DNA from: OLB19 sp964624165
Lineage (GTDB): Bacteria; Patescibacteriota; Minisyncoccia; Phycocordibacterales; UBA918
Direction of reading: 5' to 3'
Assembly (NCBI GenBank): GCA_964624165.1
Contig: CAZUWG010000001.1
Coordinates: 37,514 to 101,513, forward strand
Length of the DNA: 64,000 bases
Shown in pieces: positions 49,902 to 58,552 of this stretch. The notes beneath the pieces were generated by a model, which was not told the DNA's origin, ran no database searches, and saw only the letters and a list, made by a program, of their open reading frames with translations. The position numbers and the translations under genes were made by a program. How positions within the stretch are numbered: position 1 is the first letter of the stretch; every line of letters starts with the position of its first letter.

Positions 49902-50354
49902 TTAGTCTTTAATGCTGAGTGAATGAGCAATGATGTGTTTTAGTCCACGTCGAGAAATAATACCCAGCGGACGTCCTTCATTGTCGACGACAGGGATGCG
50001 GGCTTTTTGGCCGGCAATTGCAGCTGCTGCAATTGCCATCATCCCTTCCTCTTCAGAGACAGAAACCACGTTGCTGTCCATAAAGTAACGCACTTCTTTA
50101 TCGCGAGTGTCTTGAATTGCTTCTTCAAACATTTCTTCACTTGCGAAGTGAGCGGCGATACTGTCGCCATCGAGGTATTCAGGGACAATAGCATCGAGTA
50201 AATCTGTGACACTAATCTCTCCCACGAGTTTGCCATCTTCACCAACTACGAGTAATGAGTTCGTCTGTTCGTTTACCATTTTTTGAACTGCGTCAAAAAA
50301 TGTATCGCTCTCACCAATAAGTGAGGCTGGTTTTATAATTTTTGTTTTATCCAT
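49902..50354 (-). CDS. CBS-domain protein
   Basis: 150 residues, two CBS motifs (about 1-60 and 85-145). The first is IKPASLIGESDTFFDAVQKM with LLVVGEDGKLVGEISVTDLL. The second is MDSNVVSVSEEEGMMAIAAA with RIPVVDNEGRPLGIISRRGL. Paired CBS modules bind AMP/ATP and regulate transporters and enzymes. The -10 TATTAT is 8 nt before the ATG. It is co-transcribed with the ion transporter downstream. Confidence 0.85.
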   Translation of the reverse strand: MDKTKIIKPASLIGESDTFFDAVQKMVNEQTNSLLVVGEDGKLVGEISVTDLLDAIVPEYLDGDSIAAHFASEEMFEEAIQDTRDKEVRYFMDSNVVSVSEEEGMMAIAAAAIAGQKARIPVVDNEGRPLGIISRRGLKHIIAHSLSIKD

Positions 50355-50491
50355 ACCCCAACATAATACTCTCTCTTGCCGATTCGTAAAGTAGCGAAGC
50401 GCAAGAAATTATTAAGGTAACGACAACCGAGGCACTATACTCCCGCTTTGGTTTCCCTGCAAGTCCTATCTGCGGTATGATGGTTGATAAC

Positions 50492-53473
50492 ATGAATACC
50501 GCATTTACGACTGATTATAAGAGACTTAATAAAGAGCAAAAAGCTGCCGTCGACGCTATTGAGGGTCCGGTGCTTGTGGTGGCGGGTCCTGGGACAGGCA
50601 AGACACAAATCCTTACACTCCGTATTGCCAATATTTTATTACAGACAGATACTGCGCCCGAGCAAATCCTCGCTCTGACGTTTACCGAAAGTGGACAAAA
50701 AGCAATGCGCGAACGTCTCGCAGTCTATCTTGGAAAAGATGCATATCGAGTGCCGATCTTTACTTTTCACGGTTTTGCCGCGTCAGTGATCGCGGAGTAT
50801 CCTGAGTCATTTCCCGTCATAGCTGGCGGACGTTTGGCAACTGAAATTGATAAAATATCTATTATCAAAGAGCTTCTTGAGAGTGATATTTTTCGAGCGC
50901 TCAAACCGCTTGGTAAACCCGAACTGTTCGTAAAAGATATCGTGTCTATTATCGGCAATTTAAAGCAGGAATACGTGACGCCGGAACGTTTAGTGGAGGT
51001 GGTTTCTTTGCAGGAAGAAGCCCTGCAAGAAACAGTGATGTATCACGAAAAAGGTGCCCATAAAGGAAAAGTGCGTGGCGAGTACAAAGACCGAGAGAAA
51101 CAACTTAAGAAGAATAAAGAGTTGCTTGAGCTCTATAGCCGCTATGAAGCAGTGTTACGTGAACGCACGCTCTATGACTTTGATGACATGCTGGTATTGC
51201 TCGTGACGGCACTGCGGGAAGATGAATCGCTTCGTCTCGAGCTCCAAGAACGCTATCAATACATACTTGCTGATGAACACCAAGACGTAAACGGTACCCA
51301 AAATGAACTTTTAGAGCTTTTAATGTCGTATCATGATTTCCCGAATATCTTTGCGGTGGGAGATGAAAAGCAGGCAATATTTCGTTTTCAAGGAGCTTCG
51401 CTTGAAAACTTTTTACGCTTTGAAGAAACATTCACCGGTACAAAGCGAATTGAGTTGCGAACCAATTATCGCTCTACACAAGACATTCTTGATACGGCTC
51501 ACGATTTGATAGCGGTCGAGGAAGGGCCTTTAGCAAAGCTCCGGGTGCCACTGGTTGCTCATAGCAAAGACAAAGGCAAGCTGGGACTATTAGAGTTTTC
51601 TCATGAGGCAGTCGAGGATAGTTTTTTAGTTGAAGATATAAAAGCGCAGATTGCCGCAAAAGTAGCGCCTTCTGAGATTTCGGTTATCCTTAAAACAAAT
51701 CGCGATGTTGCTCATGTCTCGGCACTGCTGCAAAAGGCTGGCGTGCCAGTCTTTGCCTCTGCGGATAGAGATGTACTGGAAGCGCCACTGACACAATATA
51801 TTATGTCTCTTTTGCATTTTGTACAGCATCCTCAGGATGAAGTGCGAGCGGCTGAGGTCCTGCAGTATCCATTTTGGGATATCGCGCCTGTTGATGTTTT
51901 TACACTACTTTCCTCACGCAGTATTGAGTGCCCCTTGTCCAAACTTTTGTTTACGCCAGGCGCATTAGAAACTCTCACTCTTGAAGCGCCAGAGAAGGTG
52001 CAGGCTATCGCAAAAGTTGTAAAGCAGGTACAACAAGCCATGCTTACGAAAACTCCAACCGAAACGCTTGCGATCTTACTTGAAAAAAGCGGCCTGTTAT
52101 CCTACGTACTTTCGCATGACCCCTTTGAGGGAGTACGAGTGGTGCGTCGACTATATGATGAGTTTGAAAGTTTTTCACAGACTGATACGACACTTTCCTT
52201 ATCGGGAGCCTTAGCGAAGCTTGATCTTTTAAAGGCTTACAATATCTCGCTGTCTGCACAATTTATTAATGATGACACAGACGCGGTCAGGGTAATGACC
52301 GCGCACAAATCTAAGGGCTTAGAATTTGAAGTAGTTTACATTCCTTATCTTAAGGACGCTGCTTGGGGAGGTAGGCAACATCGTCAAACGTTCAAGATTC
52401 CTCTTCGACTGCATGTTGATGCTGTGAAGGAACATGCTCAAGATGATGAGTTGCGCCTACTCTATGTAGCGATGACGCGCGCCAAGCGCGAGCTGCGTCT
52501 TTCGTACAGTGCTTTATCTCGTGAAGGGAAAGAACTGGCACTTTCACGCCTCCTTTTAGAAATTAATGAGACGAAATTACCAACCCTAGACGCTTTACCT
52601 TATGAAAAACATTTTACGCCTTTGTCTGTCTTGGAGCAAAAAGAAATCCCAATCACTAAAGAAGCAGTATTCCGGGCGCGGTTTGTAAAAAAGGGATTTT
52701 CCGCTACGTCATGCAATAACTATTTTGAAAGTCCGTGGCTCTACTTTTATAGAAATTTACTCCAAGTCCCTGAGCTGCCTGAAAACTCTCTTCGTTACGG
52801 GACAGCCGTGCATGCTGTGCTTGATGCGATCGAACACCGCTTTGCACTCGCTGGTACATGGCCTGAATTTTCGGTGGTAGAAAAAGAAATATCGCGTCAA
52901 TTTGGTAAGCTTCCTATCACAAAAGAAACGTATGCAGCGCTCCATCAGCAAGCGCTGGAGGAGTTGGTGGTGGCGTATGAGGCGCTTAAAAAAAGGACCA
53001 CTCACAATAACGTACGTTCTGAGGTGAGTGTGAATACGGTCCTAAAGACAGGGCTGGCTGAGTTACCAGAGATACCGCTCACAGGAAAGTTGGATCGAGT
53101 CGAATACGAAGATGGAATCGCAGTAAAAGTTCTAGATTTTAAAACGGGCTCTCCCAAGAGTAAAAATGAAATTATCGGCGCAACAAAAAATAGCAACGGA
53201 AACTATCATCGCCAGTTGGTGTTTTATGCATTGCTACTAAATACGTTTGAGGAGCGAGAAATTGATAGGGAAGGAACGTTGTTTTTTGTAAAACCAACTG
53301 GACAAGGTGAAATAAAAGAAGAGACCTTTATCATTACGCCGGCAGATGTTGATGAATTACGCCAATTACTCATCGGAGTTGCAAAGAAAGTAATCGAAGG
53401 AACAATTCTTGACGAGGTACCGCCTGCTGATTTTTCTTATCGGCATCTTTTATCGTTTTGGAAGGAAGAGTAG
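50492..53473 (+). CDS. UvrD/AddA-like helicase with PD-(D/E)XK nuclease domain
   Basis: 993 residues from MNTAFTTDYKRLNKEQ (an ATG at 50477 would add five). Superfamily 1A motifs are visible: Q motif LNKEQKAAVDAI, Walker A VVAGPGTGKTQIL, Ia ALTFTESGQKAMRERL, II ILADEHQDVNGTQ, III AVGDEKQAIFRFQGAS, IV RTNYRSTQDILDTA, V VMTAHKSKGLEFEVVYI, VI LLYVAMTRAKREL. The C-terminal part (about 740-993) has ATSCNNYFESPWLYFYRN, GTAVHAVLDAIE and LTGKLDRVEY with VLDFKTGSP, a RecB-type nuclease. Likely in recombinational repair and DNA end resection. No second AddAB/RecBCD subunit is nearby. Confidence 0.87.
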   Translation: MNTAFTTDYKRLNKEQKAAVDAIEGPVLVVAGPGTGKTQILTLRIANILLQTDTAPEQILALTFTESGQKAMRERLAVYLGKDAYRVPIFTFHGFAASVIAEYPESFPVIAGGRLATEIDKISIIKELLESDIFRALKPLGKPELFVKDIVSIIGNLKQEYVTPERLVEVVSLQEEALQETVMYHEKGAHKGKVRGEYKDREKQLKKNKELLELYSRYEAVLRERTLYDFDDMLVLLVTALREDESLRLELQERYQYILADEHQDVNGTQNELLELLMSYHDFPNIFAVGDEKQAIFRFQGASLENFLRFEETFTGTKRIELRTNYRSTQDILDTAHDLIAVEEGPLAKLRVPLVAHSKDKGKLGLLEFSHEAVEDSFLVEDIKAQIAAKVAPSEISVILKTNRDVAHVSALLQKAGVPVFASADRDVLEAPLTQYIMSLLHFVQHPQDEVRAAEVLQYPFWDIAPVDVFTLLSSRSIECPLSKLLFTPGALETLTLEAPEKVQAIAKVVKQVQQAMLTKTPTETLAILLEKSGLLSYVLSHDPFEGVRVVRRLYDEFESFSQTDTTLSLSGALAKLDLLKAYNISLSAQFINDDTDAVRVMTAHKSKGLEFEVVYIPYLKDAAWGGRQHRQTFKIPLRLHVDAVKEHAQDDELRLLYVAMTRAKRELRLSYSALSREGKELALSRLLLEINETKLPTLDALPYEKHFTPLSVLEQKEIPITKEAVFRARFVKKGFSATSCNNYFESPWLYFYRNLLQVPELPENSLRYGTAVHAVLDAIEHRFALAGTWPEFSVVEKEISRQFGKLPITKETYAALHQQALEELVVAYEALKKRTTHNNVRSEVSVNTVLKTGLAELPEIPLTGKLDRVEYEDGIAVKVLDFKTGSPKSKNEIIGATKNSNGNYHRQLVFYALLLNTFEEREIDREGTLFFVKPTGQGEIKEETFIITPADVDELRQLLIGVAKKVIEGTILDEVPPADFSYRHLLSFWKEE

Positions 53474-53483
53474 AGACTAAAAA

Positions 53484-53526
53484 CAAAAGCAGCGAGCAGC
53501 ACCGAAGGTGCTGCTCGCTGCTTTTG
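53484..53526. terminator. Bidirectional terminator (20-bp stem)
   Basis: Arms 53484-53503 and 53507-53526 are perfectly complementary, loop GAA, with A4/T4 ends. It separates convergent genes. Confidence 0.85.
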
Positions 53527-53537
53527 TTGTCCTGCTA

Positions 53538-54290
53538 CTAGCTACTAGCTTCAAGTTGGTTGAGGAGGTTGTCAATGACTCCTTTTACTACCGAATATGG
53601 TTGAGCGCCGTTGATGGTGCCAAGCTGATCTCCCACCATTACAACAGTGAAAGGTGTACCGTTAGCGCCGATGGCCATAGCATTTTGAAGATCGTCTTGC
53701 ACTGCGCCAGCATGACGTCCAGAATCAAGGCAAGAGTTGAATTGTGCAGCATCTACACCGGCGGTTTTTGCAAACTCTTCTAGGCGTACGATATTGGTAG
53801 GCTCGTTTGTGTCTCGTTCTCCAAAGGCAAGATCAGAAAAAGTCCAGAATGCTTCGTTACCACCAAGCTCTGCTACACATTCAGATGCTTCGGCTACGCG
53901 GGTCGCATTCGGGTGACGAGCGGCTATAGGGAAGTGTCGATACACCCAACTCACATCACTCTCCACGCCGTATTCAGCGATGATTTTGTTCATAGTGTCG
54001 TGGAAAGTCTTACAAAACGGACAGTCGTAGTCTGAGTATTCTATCAAGACAATTGCAGCGTTCGGATCACCAAGTACGTGATCATCTTCAGTGAGCGGAT
54101 TGATATTGCTAAGATCGCCGGCAATTTCCTGCTGTTCATTTGGCGCAGTATCACTTAAGGCTGCGGAGTTGCCTTGACTGCCACTAAAAAAAATAGCAGC
54201 CGCAATCATGCCGAACCCGATCAAGATAGCGATTGGAATAAGGATGGTTTGCTGCCGCGGCGCTGGTGTAAACGATTGTTGTTGTTCCAT
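53538..54290 (-). CDS. DsbA-like thiol-disulfide oxidoreductase, membrane-anchored
   Basis: 250 residues. An N-terminal membrane helix (about 18-37, ILIPIAILIGFGMIAAAIFF) precedes a thioredoxin fold with the active site DCPFCKTF (C90, C93) and the cis-Pro loop GANGTPFTVVM. The helical insertion is of the DsbA/BdbD kind. It probably introduces disulfides in exported proteins, which fits the Cys-paired surface proteins at 17-20 kb. TGC-TATACT lies about 28 nt upstream. Confidence 0.87.
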   Translation of the reverse strand: MEQQQSFTPAPRQQTILIPIAILIGFGMIAAAIFFSGSQGNSAALSDTAPNEQQEIAGDLSNINPLTEDDHVLGDPNAAIVLIEYSDYDCPFCKTFHDTMNKIIAEYGVESDVSWVYRHFPIAARHPNATRVAEASECVAELGGNEAFWTFSDLAFGERDTNEPTNIVRLEEFAKTAGVDAAQFNSCLDSGRHAGAVQDDLQNAMAIGANGTPFTVVMVGDQLGTINGAQPYSVVKGVIDNLLNQLEASS

Positions 54291-54348
54291 AAAAATAATG
54301 CTGTATTAGTATCTCAATAGTATAGCATATGGTAGGATTGAGCTAACT

Positions 54349-55152
54349 ATGACTGTGGTTGATGCAATTATCTTAGGAATTGTCCAAGGAGCGACAGAGT
54401 TTCTTCCTGTGTCGTCGACTGGCCATTTAGTGTTGGCTCGTGAATTTTTAGGGATGACTGACGTGTATGGTCTGGCATTTGATGCGGTCTTGCATCTTGC
54501 TACTGCGTTGACGGTGATTGTCTATTTTCGCAAAGACATTTGGCAGCTGTTGCAGACGGCATTTCGTGCTTTAGGGCGCATGCCCGTCAACCAAAAAGAT
54601 ATGTTATTGCTAAAGGCAATCTTGATAGGTATGTTGCCGGCTGGTGTGGTGGGTCTACTGCTAGAAGACCAGATTGCAGGAGTATTTCGCAGTCCCTTAT
54701 TGATAGCAGGGGTGTTACTTTTTGGGTCATTAGTGTTTGCGATCGCCGAATATAGCGTCCTTCGCGTACCCCGCACTACCTTGACCGTAAAAAAAGGTAT
54801 AGGCATAGGGATCTGGCAAGTGTTGGCACTGTTGCCAGGAATGTCACGCTCGGGTATCACCATCGCTGGTGGAATGCTTTTAGGTTTGTCTCGTTTTGAA
54901 GCAGCGCGCTTTACTTTTTTGTTGGCGTTGCCGCTTATTTTAGGTGCAGGGGGTAAAAAGCTTATTGATCTTATGGGAAGCGGCGAAGCAGTCGAATGGA
55001 AGCTTGTGGGCGTGGGAGCGGTAACTTCATTTTTAGTGGGTTTGGCGGCAGTACATTTTATGCTGTCGTTTGTGCGGCGATATACGCTGTGGCCATTTAT
55101 TTGGTATCGCGTCATTTTGGCGTTGGTAGTCTTGGGGGTATTCTCAATGTAA
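54349..55152 (+). CDS. uppP: Undecaprenyl-diphosphatase (BacA family)
   Basis: 267 residues with about eight membrane helices. Catalytic motifs are GATEFLPVSSTGHLVL near the N-terminus and LLPGMSRSGITIAGG in the second half. It recycles undecaprenyl pyrophosphate for peptidoglycan and surface polysaccharide synthesis and gives low-level bacitracin resistance in other species. It implies that the organism handles its own lipid-linked cell-wall intermediates. Confidence 0.93.
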   Translation: MTVVDAIILGIVQGATEFLPVSSTGHLVLAREFLGMTDVYGLAFDAVLHLATALTVIVYFRKDIWQLLQTAFRALGRMPVNQKDMLLLKAILIGMLPAGVVGLLLEDQIAGVFRSPLLIAGVLLFGSLVFAIAEYSVLRVPRTTLTVKKGIGIGIWQVLALLPGMSRSGITIAGGMLLGLSRFEAARFTFLLALPLILGAGGKKLIDLMGSGEAVEWKLVGVGAVTSFLVGLAAVHFMLSFVRRYTLWPFIWYRVILALVVLGVFSM

Positions 55153-55161
55153 CACAGAGGT

Positions 55162-55200
55162 AAAAATGCGCGCGTAGCCTTTGGCTACACGCGCATTTTT
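55162..55200. terminator. Bidirectional terminator
   Basis: AAAAATGCGCGCGTAGCC / GGCTACACGCGCATTTTT with loop TTT and one mismatch, between convergent genes. Confidence 0.85.
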
Positions 55201-55201
55201 A

Positions 55202-55777
55202 TTAAAAAGGTAGTGAGTGGGTTAGTGCGTTATCTTCTTTTTCTGTCCAGGCACTTGTATCAATAGGGATTTCGCGCTTTCGATACCCGTCTTTTATAAG
55301 TAGGTGTCCGTGTGCAAGAGCATATTCAAAAATTTCCTTCGTCACCTTCACATCTTGCTCGCAGTATTTGATAATGTCTTTAATATTTCCTTCACGCCAC
55401 CATCGCACGGCTTGAAGCCCGTCGGCACTTTTTTTGCTACCAAGAGTCGCTTTGGCTACAGCATCAAGACGCACTCGGCGTCCGTATGACGTTCTAATAT
55501 CTTCGAGAATATCGATACTTTTAATTTGAAAAAGATCTCCAGGATAATATTTATTAAGGAGTGGCACATCGAAATGATTACTATTGTAACCCACTAGAGC
55601 GTCGGCCTGTTCGATGATTGGCCATAGCGGCGAGAGGTCTTCGATAGTCGCCGTTGTGTACGTATCACTTTCGCTGTCGTAGAGTGTGGCAACCGAAATA
55701 TCAAGATCAGTGACGTCGGTTGATTCTACTTCCTGGAAAGTATTTTGAGTTTCCAAGTCAAAAACAATATAGCGCAT
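55202..55777 (-). CDS. RNase H-like DEDD-type 3'-5' exonuclease
   Basis: 191 residues. DnaQ-fold exonuclease with YIVFDLETQNTF (Asp-Glu), VGYNSNHFDVPLL (second Asp) and IIKYCEQDVKVTKEIF (third Asp, YxxxD-like). The intervening SIDILEDIRTSYGRRVRLD is typical of YprB/ribonuclease H-like proteins. It has no polymerase domain, so it is not the proofreading subunit by itself. An upstream ATG (55786) overlaps the -10 TACAAT, and the ATG at 55777 is 7 nt from that box, so I chose the latter. Confidence 0.8.
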   Translation of the reverse strand: MRYIVFDLETQNTFQEVESTDVTDLDISVATLYDSESDTYTTATIEDLSPLWPIIEQADALVGYNSNHFDVPLLNKYYPGDLFQIKSIDILEDIRTSYGRRVRLDAVAKATLGSKKSADGLQAVRWWREGNIKDIIKYCEQDVKVTKEIFEYALAHGHLLIKDGYRKREIPIDTSAWTEKEDNALTHSLPF

Positions 55778-55893
55778 GTGCGCCATTGTAACATAAGGAA
55801 ACGCCTGCTCAGGTGGTGTAGAGGACGTCGATGTGAGCAGGTTGTACTCGAGATTTGGTACTGTATGTCGGATGAAGACAGTACAGGGGCGCC

Positions 55894-57186
55894 TTACCTT
55901 TGCTCAATAATGGTATTGATGAGCGTCTCTAGTGGTCCGGTCCAAGATTCCTTACTTCCTAAATGTTTGAGAGTGTAGGTAGCTGTTTTAATTTCATCTT
56001 GGCCGACCACCAGCACGTACTCAATGAACTGGGCGTCAGCATGACTAATTTTCTTGCCGAGTTTCTTTTCACTGTAGTCGACGGCGGTATCAATACCAGC
56101 AAGACGGCACTCTAATGCGAGTGAGTGCGCTTTCGTAATCACCTCATCATTTTGTGTCAAGATTGCTAGAGTTGGTGATTGAAAATCTGAAGTCAGCAGG
56201 TGGTGACTCTCCAGAAAATCACGCATAGTAACGTCGCCCATGCCAAAGCCGATACCGCTTAAGGGATCATTGGTAAAAAGCGCAGTGAGATTGTCGTAAC
56301 GGCCGCCGCCCATCATGGCACGATTGTTGTCTTTGTGAAGATCGACGACTTCAAATACCATGCCAGTGTAATAATCAAAGCCCCTGATCACAGTAGGATT
56401 AAATCGAATCTGTACACCAAGCACCTCAAGGTTGCTGATGGTTTCAAAGAGCCGTTTGTAGGCAGGGGTGTTTTTAAGTAGAGAAGGGAGTGCGTCTAGA
56501 GTGTCTGCATCCAAAAAGGCAAGGAGGGCCGTTTCGTGTCCTTCTGCAGACTGAATGAGAGCAGATGTAAATGTTTTTTTATCCATCTTATGCATATGGT
56601 CGGCGAGGCGAGTGATAGCCTGTCGTGCCGCTGGTGAAAGGGAAAGCTCGTCATAAAGTGCTTCAAGGAGCGCTCGGCTACTGACTTGTATCTCGTAATG
56701 AGTACCATTTTCCGCGCCGAAGTTTTTGAAGACTGTATCAGCCAATAAAAGTATTTCCATGTCAGCGGCGGCGCTATTGCTGCCAAAAATATCACAGTTG
56801 AGTTGCCAGTGTTCGCGCAAGCGACCACGCTGAGTGCGTTCGTAACGAAAGAGGTTGGGAATTGAAAACCAACGCACAGGAAAGGTGAGCTGCCGCTGCC
56901 TGGCGGCTACCATGCGAGCGACGGTCGGGGTCATTTCTGGTCTAAGGGTCACTTCCCGGTCGCCTCGATCAGTGAAAGTGTACGTCTGTTCATTGACCAT
57001 CTCTTCATTGACGGCACCCTTACTCCGATAGAGCTCGGCGGGTTCAAGAATAGATGCGTCATAACGCTCAAAACCAAACTGTTGTGCGGTGTGGCTCCAG
57101 GTATCAAAAATGTATTGCTGAATCGCCATATCTTCAGGATAGAAATCGCGAACACCTTTATACGGCTGGGTAGATAGTTTTTTCAT
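55894..57186 (-). CDS. hisS: Histidine--tRNA ligase
   Basis: 430 residues. Class II synthetase with YKGVRDFYPEDMAIQQYIFD and motif 2 in FRYERTQRGRLREHWQLNCD. The histidine-specific loop is RGFDYYTGMVFEVVDL, motif 3 is GGGRYDNLTALF with SGIGFGMGDVTMRDFL, and the C-terminal anticodon-binding domain is PTLAILTQNDEVITKAHSLA. All catalytic blocks are present. Confidence 0.95.
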   Translation of the reverse strand: MKKLSTQPYKGVRDFYPEDMAIQQYIFDTWSHTAQQFGFERYDASILEPAELYRSKGAVNEEMVNEQTYTFTDRGDREVTLRPEMTPTVARMVAARQRQLTFPVRWFSIPNLFRYERTQRGRLREHWQLNCDIFGSNSAAADMEILLLADTVFKNFGAENGTHYEIQVSSRALLEALYDELSLSPAARQAITRLADHMHKMDKKTFTSALIQSAEGHETALLAFLDADTLDALPSLLKNTPAYKRLFETISNLEVLGVQIRFNPTVIRGFDYYTGMVFEVVDLHKDNNRAMMGGGRYDNLTALFTNDPLSGIGFGMGDVTMRDFLESHHLLTSDFQSPTLAILTQNDEVITKAHSLALECRLAGIDTAVDYSEKKLGKKISHADAQFIEYVLVVGQDEIKTATYTLKHLGSKESWTGPLETLINTIIEQR

Positions 57187-57222
57187 AAATTGATTGTAAA
57201 GAAGCTTGAGACGCTTTGCAAG

Positions 57223-57795
57223 CTAAAGGCCTTGTTGTCTTAAATTTTTCTCGCGTGCCGGCACTTCGGTGGAGATATTGTCTGCAAAGTGGATAATCTT
57301 TGATTTAATTTCTCTGGGTCGGGGCATGTAGTTGCTGGTAAATTCTTCATTACTACCGCCGGCTGTCTGGGCCTCGATAGTACCAAAATCGAGTAAGGTG
57401 GCAATAATACCATTAATCTCTATATTCATATCTTGCAGTCGCTCAAGCCGGAATGAGCTAATAAACCGCCGGAAAAAGCCTCGCTGATCCACTAGTATGA
57501 TGCGTCGATTGGTAATCACCCATAGATCGAGATAGTAGTTTGTCCAGCTGTAAGCAAGCATCATCCAAGAGACCAGCATCCAAGTAGCAGCAAAAAAAAG
57601 TAGCAACGAGGAATACGTTTCGAGGTTGGGGAGCGTGACCACTCCCTGCGCGACTTTAAAGACGATTGAAAGGAGGAGTGGAGCTAAAAGTACGATGCCG
57701 GTTGCAAAAACGTCTTTCACTAACACAAACCAGTGCTTGCGGATGATTTCAACAATTTCCTCGTTTGGTTCGAGTTCAATTTTTTCAAAAATCAT
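57223..57795 (-). CDS. PH-domain membrane protein (bPH2/YdbT-like)
   Basis: 190 residues from MIFEKIELEPNEEIV. Two membrane helices (about 28-50 and 63-87) are followed by the bacterial PH-like segment DLWVITNRRIILVDQRGFFR and IEAQTAGGSNEEF. Family function is poorly known; proteins of this type are membrane-associated and sometimes linked to stress or export. The ATG overlaps the stop of the upstream small gene (ATGA), so translation is coupled. Confidence 0.75.
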   Translation of the reverse strand: MIFEKIELEPNEEIVEIIRKHWFVLVKDVFATGIVLLAPLLLSIVFKVAQGVVTLPNLETYSSLLLFFAATWMLVSWMMLAYSWTNYYLDLWVITNRRIILVDQRGFFRRFISSFRLERLQDMNIEINGIIATLLDFGTIEAQTAGGSNEEFTSNYMPRPREIKSKIIHFADNISTEVPAREKNLRQQGL

Positions 57796-58016
57796 AAAAA
57801 TGCAATGATACCCATGGTTGCTAAAAGTGGCGCGGCGCAAAGAAGATAAAGGGCAGTGGCGATCAGTGAGTGTCGAGTGTTGGTGCCGTACGATAGCCAG
57901 TGGTAAATAAGAAAGCTGCTGTAGATGGTAAAGATAATCAGAAATACGTAAAAAAAGAGCTGTAAGCCCGTGGTCATAAGGAGCTCTTGATTGAGCGAGA
58001 GAGTGCTCGTAGGCAT
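57792..58016 (-). CDS. Small two-helix membrane protein
   Basis: 74 residues, not recognised. Two hydrophobic helices (about 15-38, LMTTGLQLFFYVFLIIFTIY; and 50-72, LIATALYLLCAAPLLATMGI) are joined by a polar loop. Its TGA overlaps the ATG of the PH-domain gene, indicating a functional pair. Alternatively it could be a remnant, but the coupling argues for a real gene. Confidence 0.6.
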   Translation of the reverse strand: MPTSTLSLNQELLMTTGLQLFFYVFLIIFTIYSSFLIYHWLSYGTNTRHSLIATALYLLCAAPLLATMGIIAFL

Positions 58017-58020
58017 GTAA

Positions 58021-58539
58021 TTATTGTAGCACGAAGACAGTGTAGCGCTGAAGACCGTATTGGTCTTTTTGGGGAGTGACGAGGAAACCGTGTTGCTTAG
58101 CTTGAGTGTTTATGGCGCTGCTTTGTTCTGGTTCGTGCTCGAGCCAGAGCTGGCCCAGGGGCGCGAGCTTTGCTCGCGCCCCACTGATAATGCTCTCAAT
58201 AATTTCCATTCCGTTTTCGCCGCCATAGAGTGCGAGGTGAGGCTCGTGATTTTTTACCGAAGCTTCTGTACGATCCAAGGTCGGATCGATATAGGGAGGG
58301 TTCGTGAGAATAAAATCATATTTTATATCCGGGATATGTGTGAACAGGTCGCTTTTATATAAGTGATAGCGGTCTGGTGAAATGTTGTTTTGACGACAGT
58401 TCTTTTCAATCGTTGGCAGGAGGCGCACGTCGATTTCTTCGAAAACGAAGTGCGCCACCTCAAAAAGCTTCGCCCACGCAAACCCCAACACGCCCCAACC
58501 CGCCCAAAGGTCGAGTACAAACAGAGCGACCACAGCACC
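58021..58539 (-). CDS. prmC: PrmC-like release-factor methyltransferase, C-terminal fragment
   Basis: C-terminal half, 5' end lost in the N gap. The substrate motif DFILTNPPYIDP (NPPY) is present, as are VEEIDVRLLPTIEKNCRQNN-type cofactor contacts and GENGMEIIESIISGARAKLA. The first 35 residues after the gap (VLDLWAGWGVLGFAWAKLF) are a corrupted second copy of motif I, which also occurs in the N-terminal fragment. An 11-bp palindrome (58158-58168/58172-58182) lies within. PrmC methylates the glutamine of the RF GGQ motif, so it acts on PrfA encoded at 3846. Confidence 0.82.
   Translation of the reverse strand, partial: GAVVALFVLDLWAGWGVLGFAWAKLFEVAHFVFEEIDVRLLPTIEKNCRQNNISPDRYHLYKSDLFTHIPDIKYDFILTNPPYIDPTLDRTEASVKNHEPHLALYGGENGMEIIESIISGARAKLAPLGQLWLEHEPEQSSAINTQAKQHGFLVTPQKDQYGLQRYTVFVLQ
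58158..58182 (-). repeat. Palindromic element inside prmC
   Basis: GGGGCGCGAGC-TTT-GCTCGCGCCCC, 11-bp perfect arms, in frame. Confidence 0.75.
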
Positions 58540-58549
58540 NNNNNNNNNN
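58540..58549. other. Assembly gap in prmC
   Basis: Ten Ns. The flanks carry two versions of the same coding segment (both contain AAAGGTCGAGTAC). The left version looks error-rich, so the gap length is probably negative (overlapping contig ends). Confidence 0.7.
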
Positions 58550-58552
58550 ATT

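Noticed and set aside
54522..55115. 197-codon minus-strand ORF
   Set aside because: Antisense of uppP, which has both catalytic motifs and full family length.
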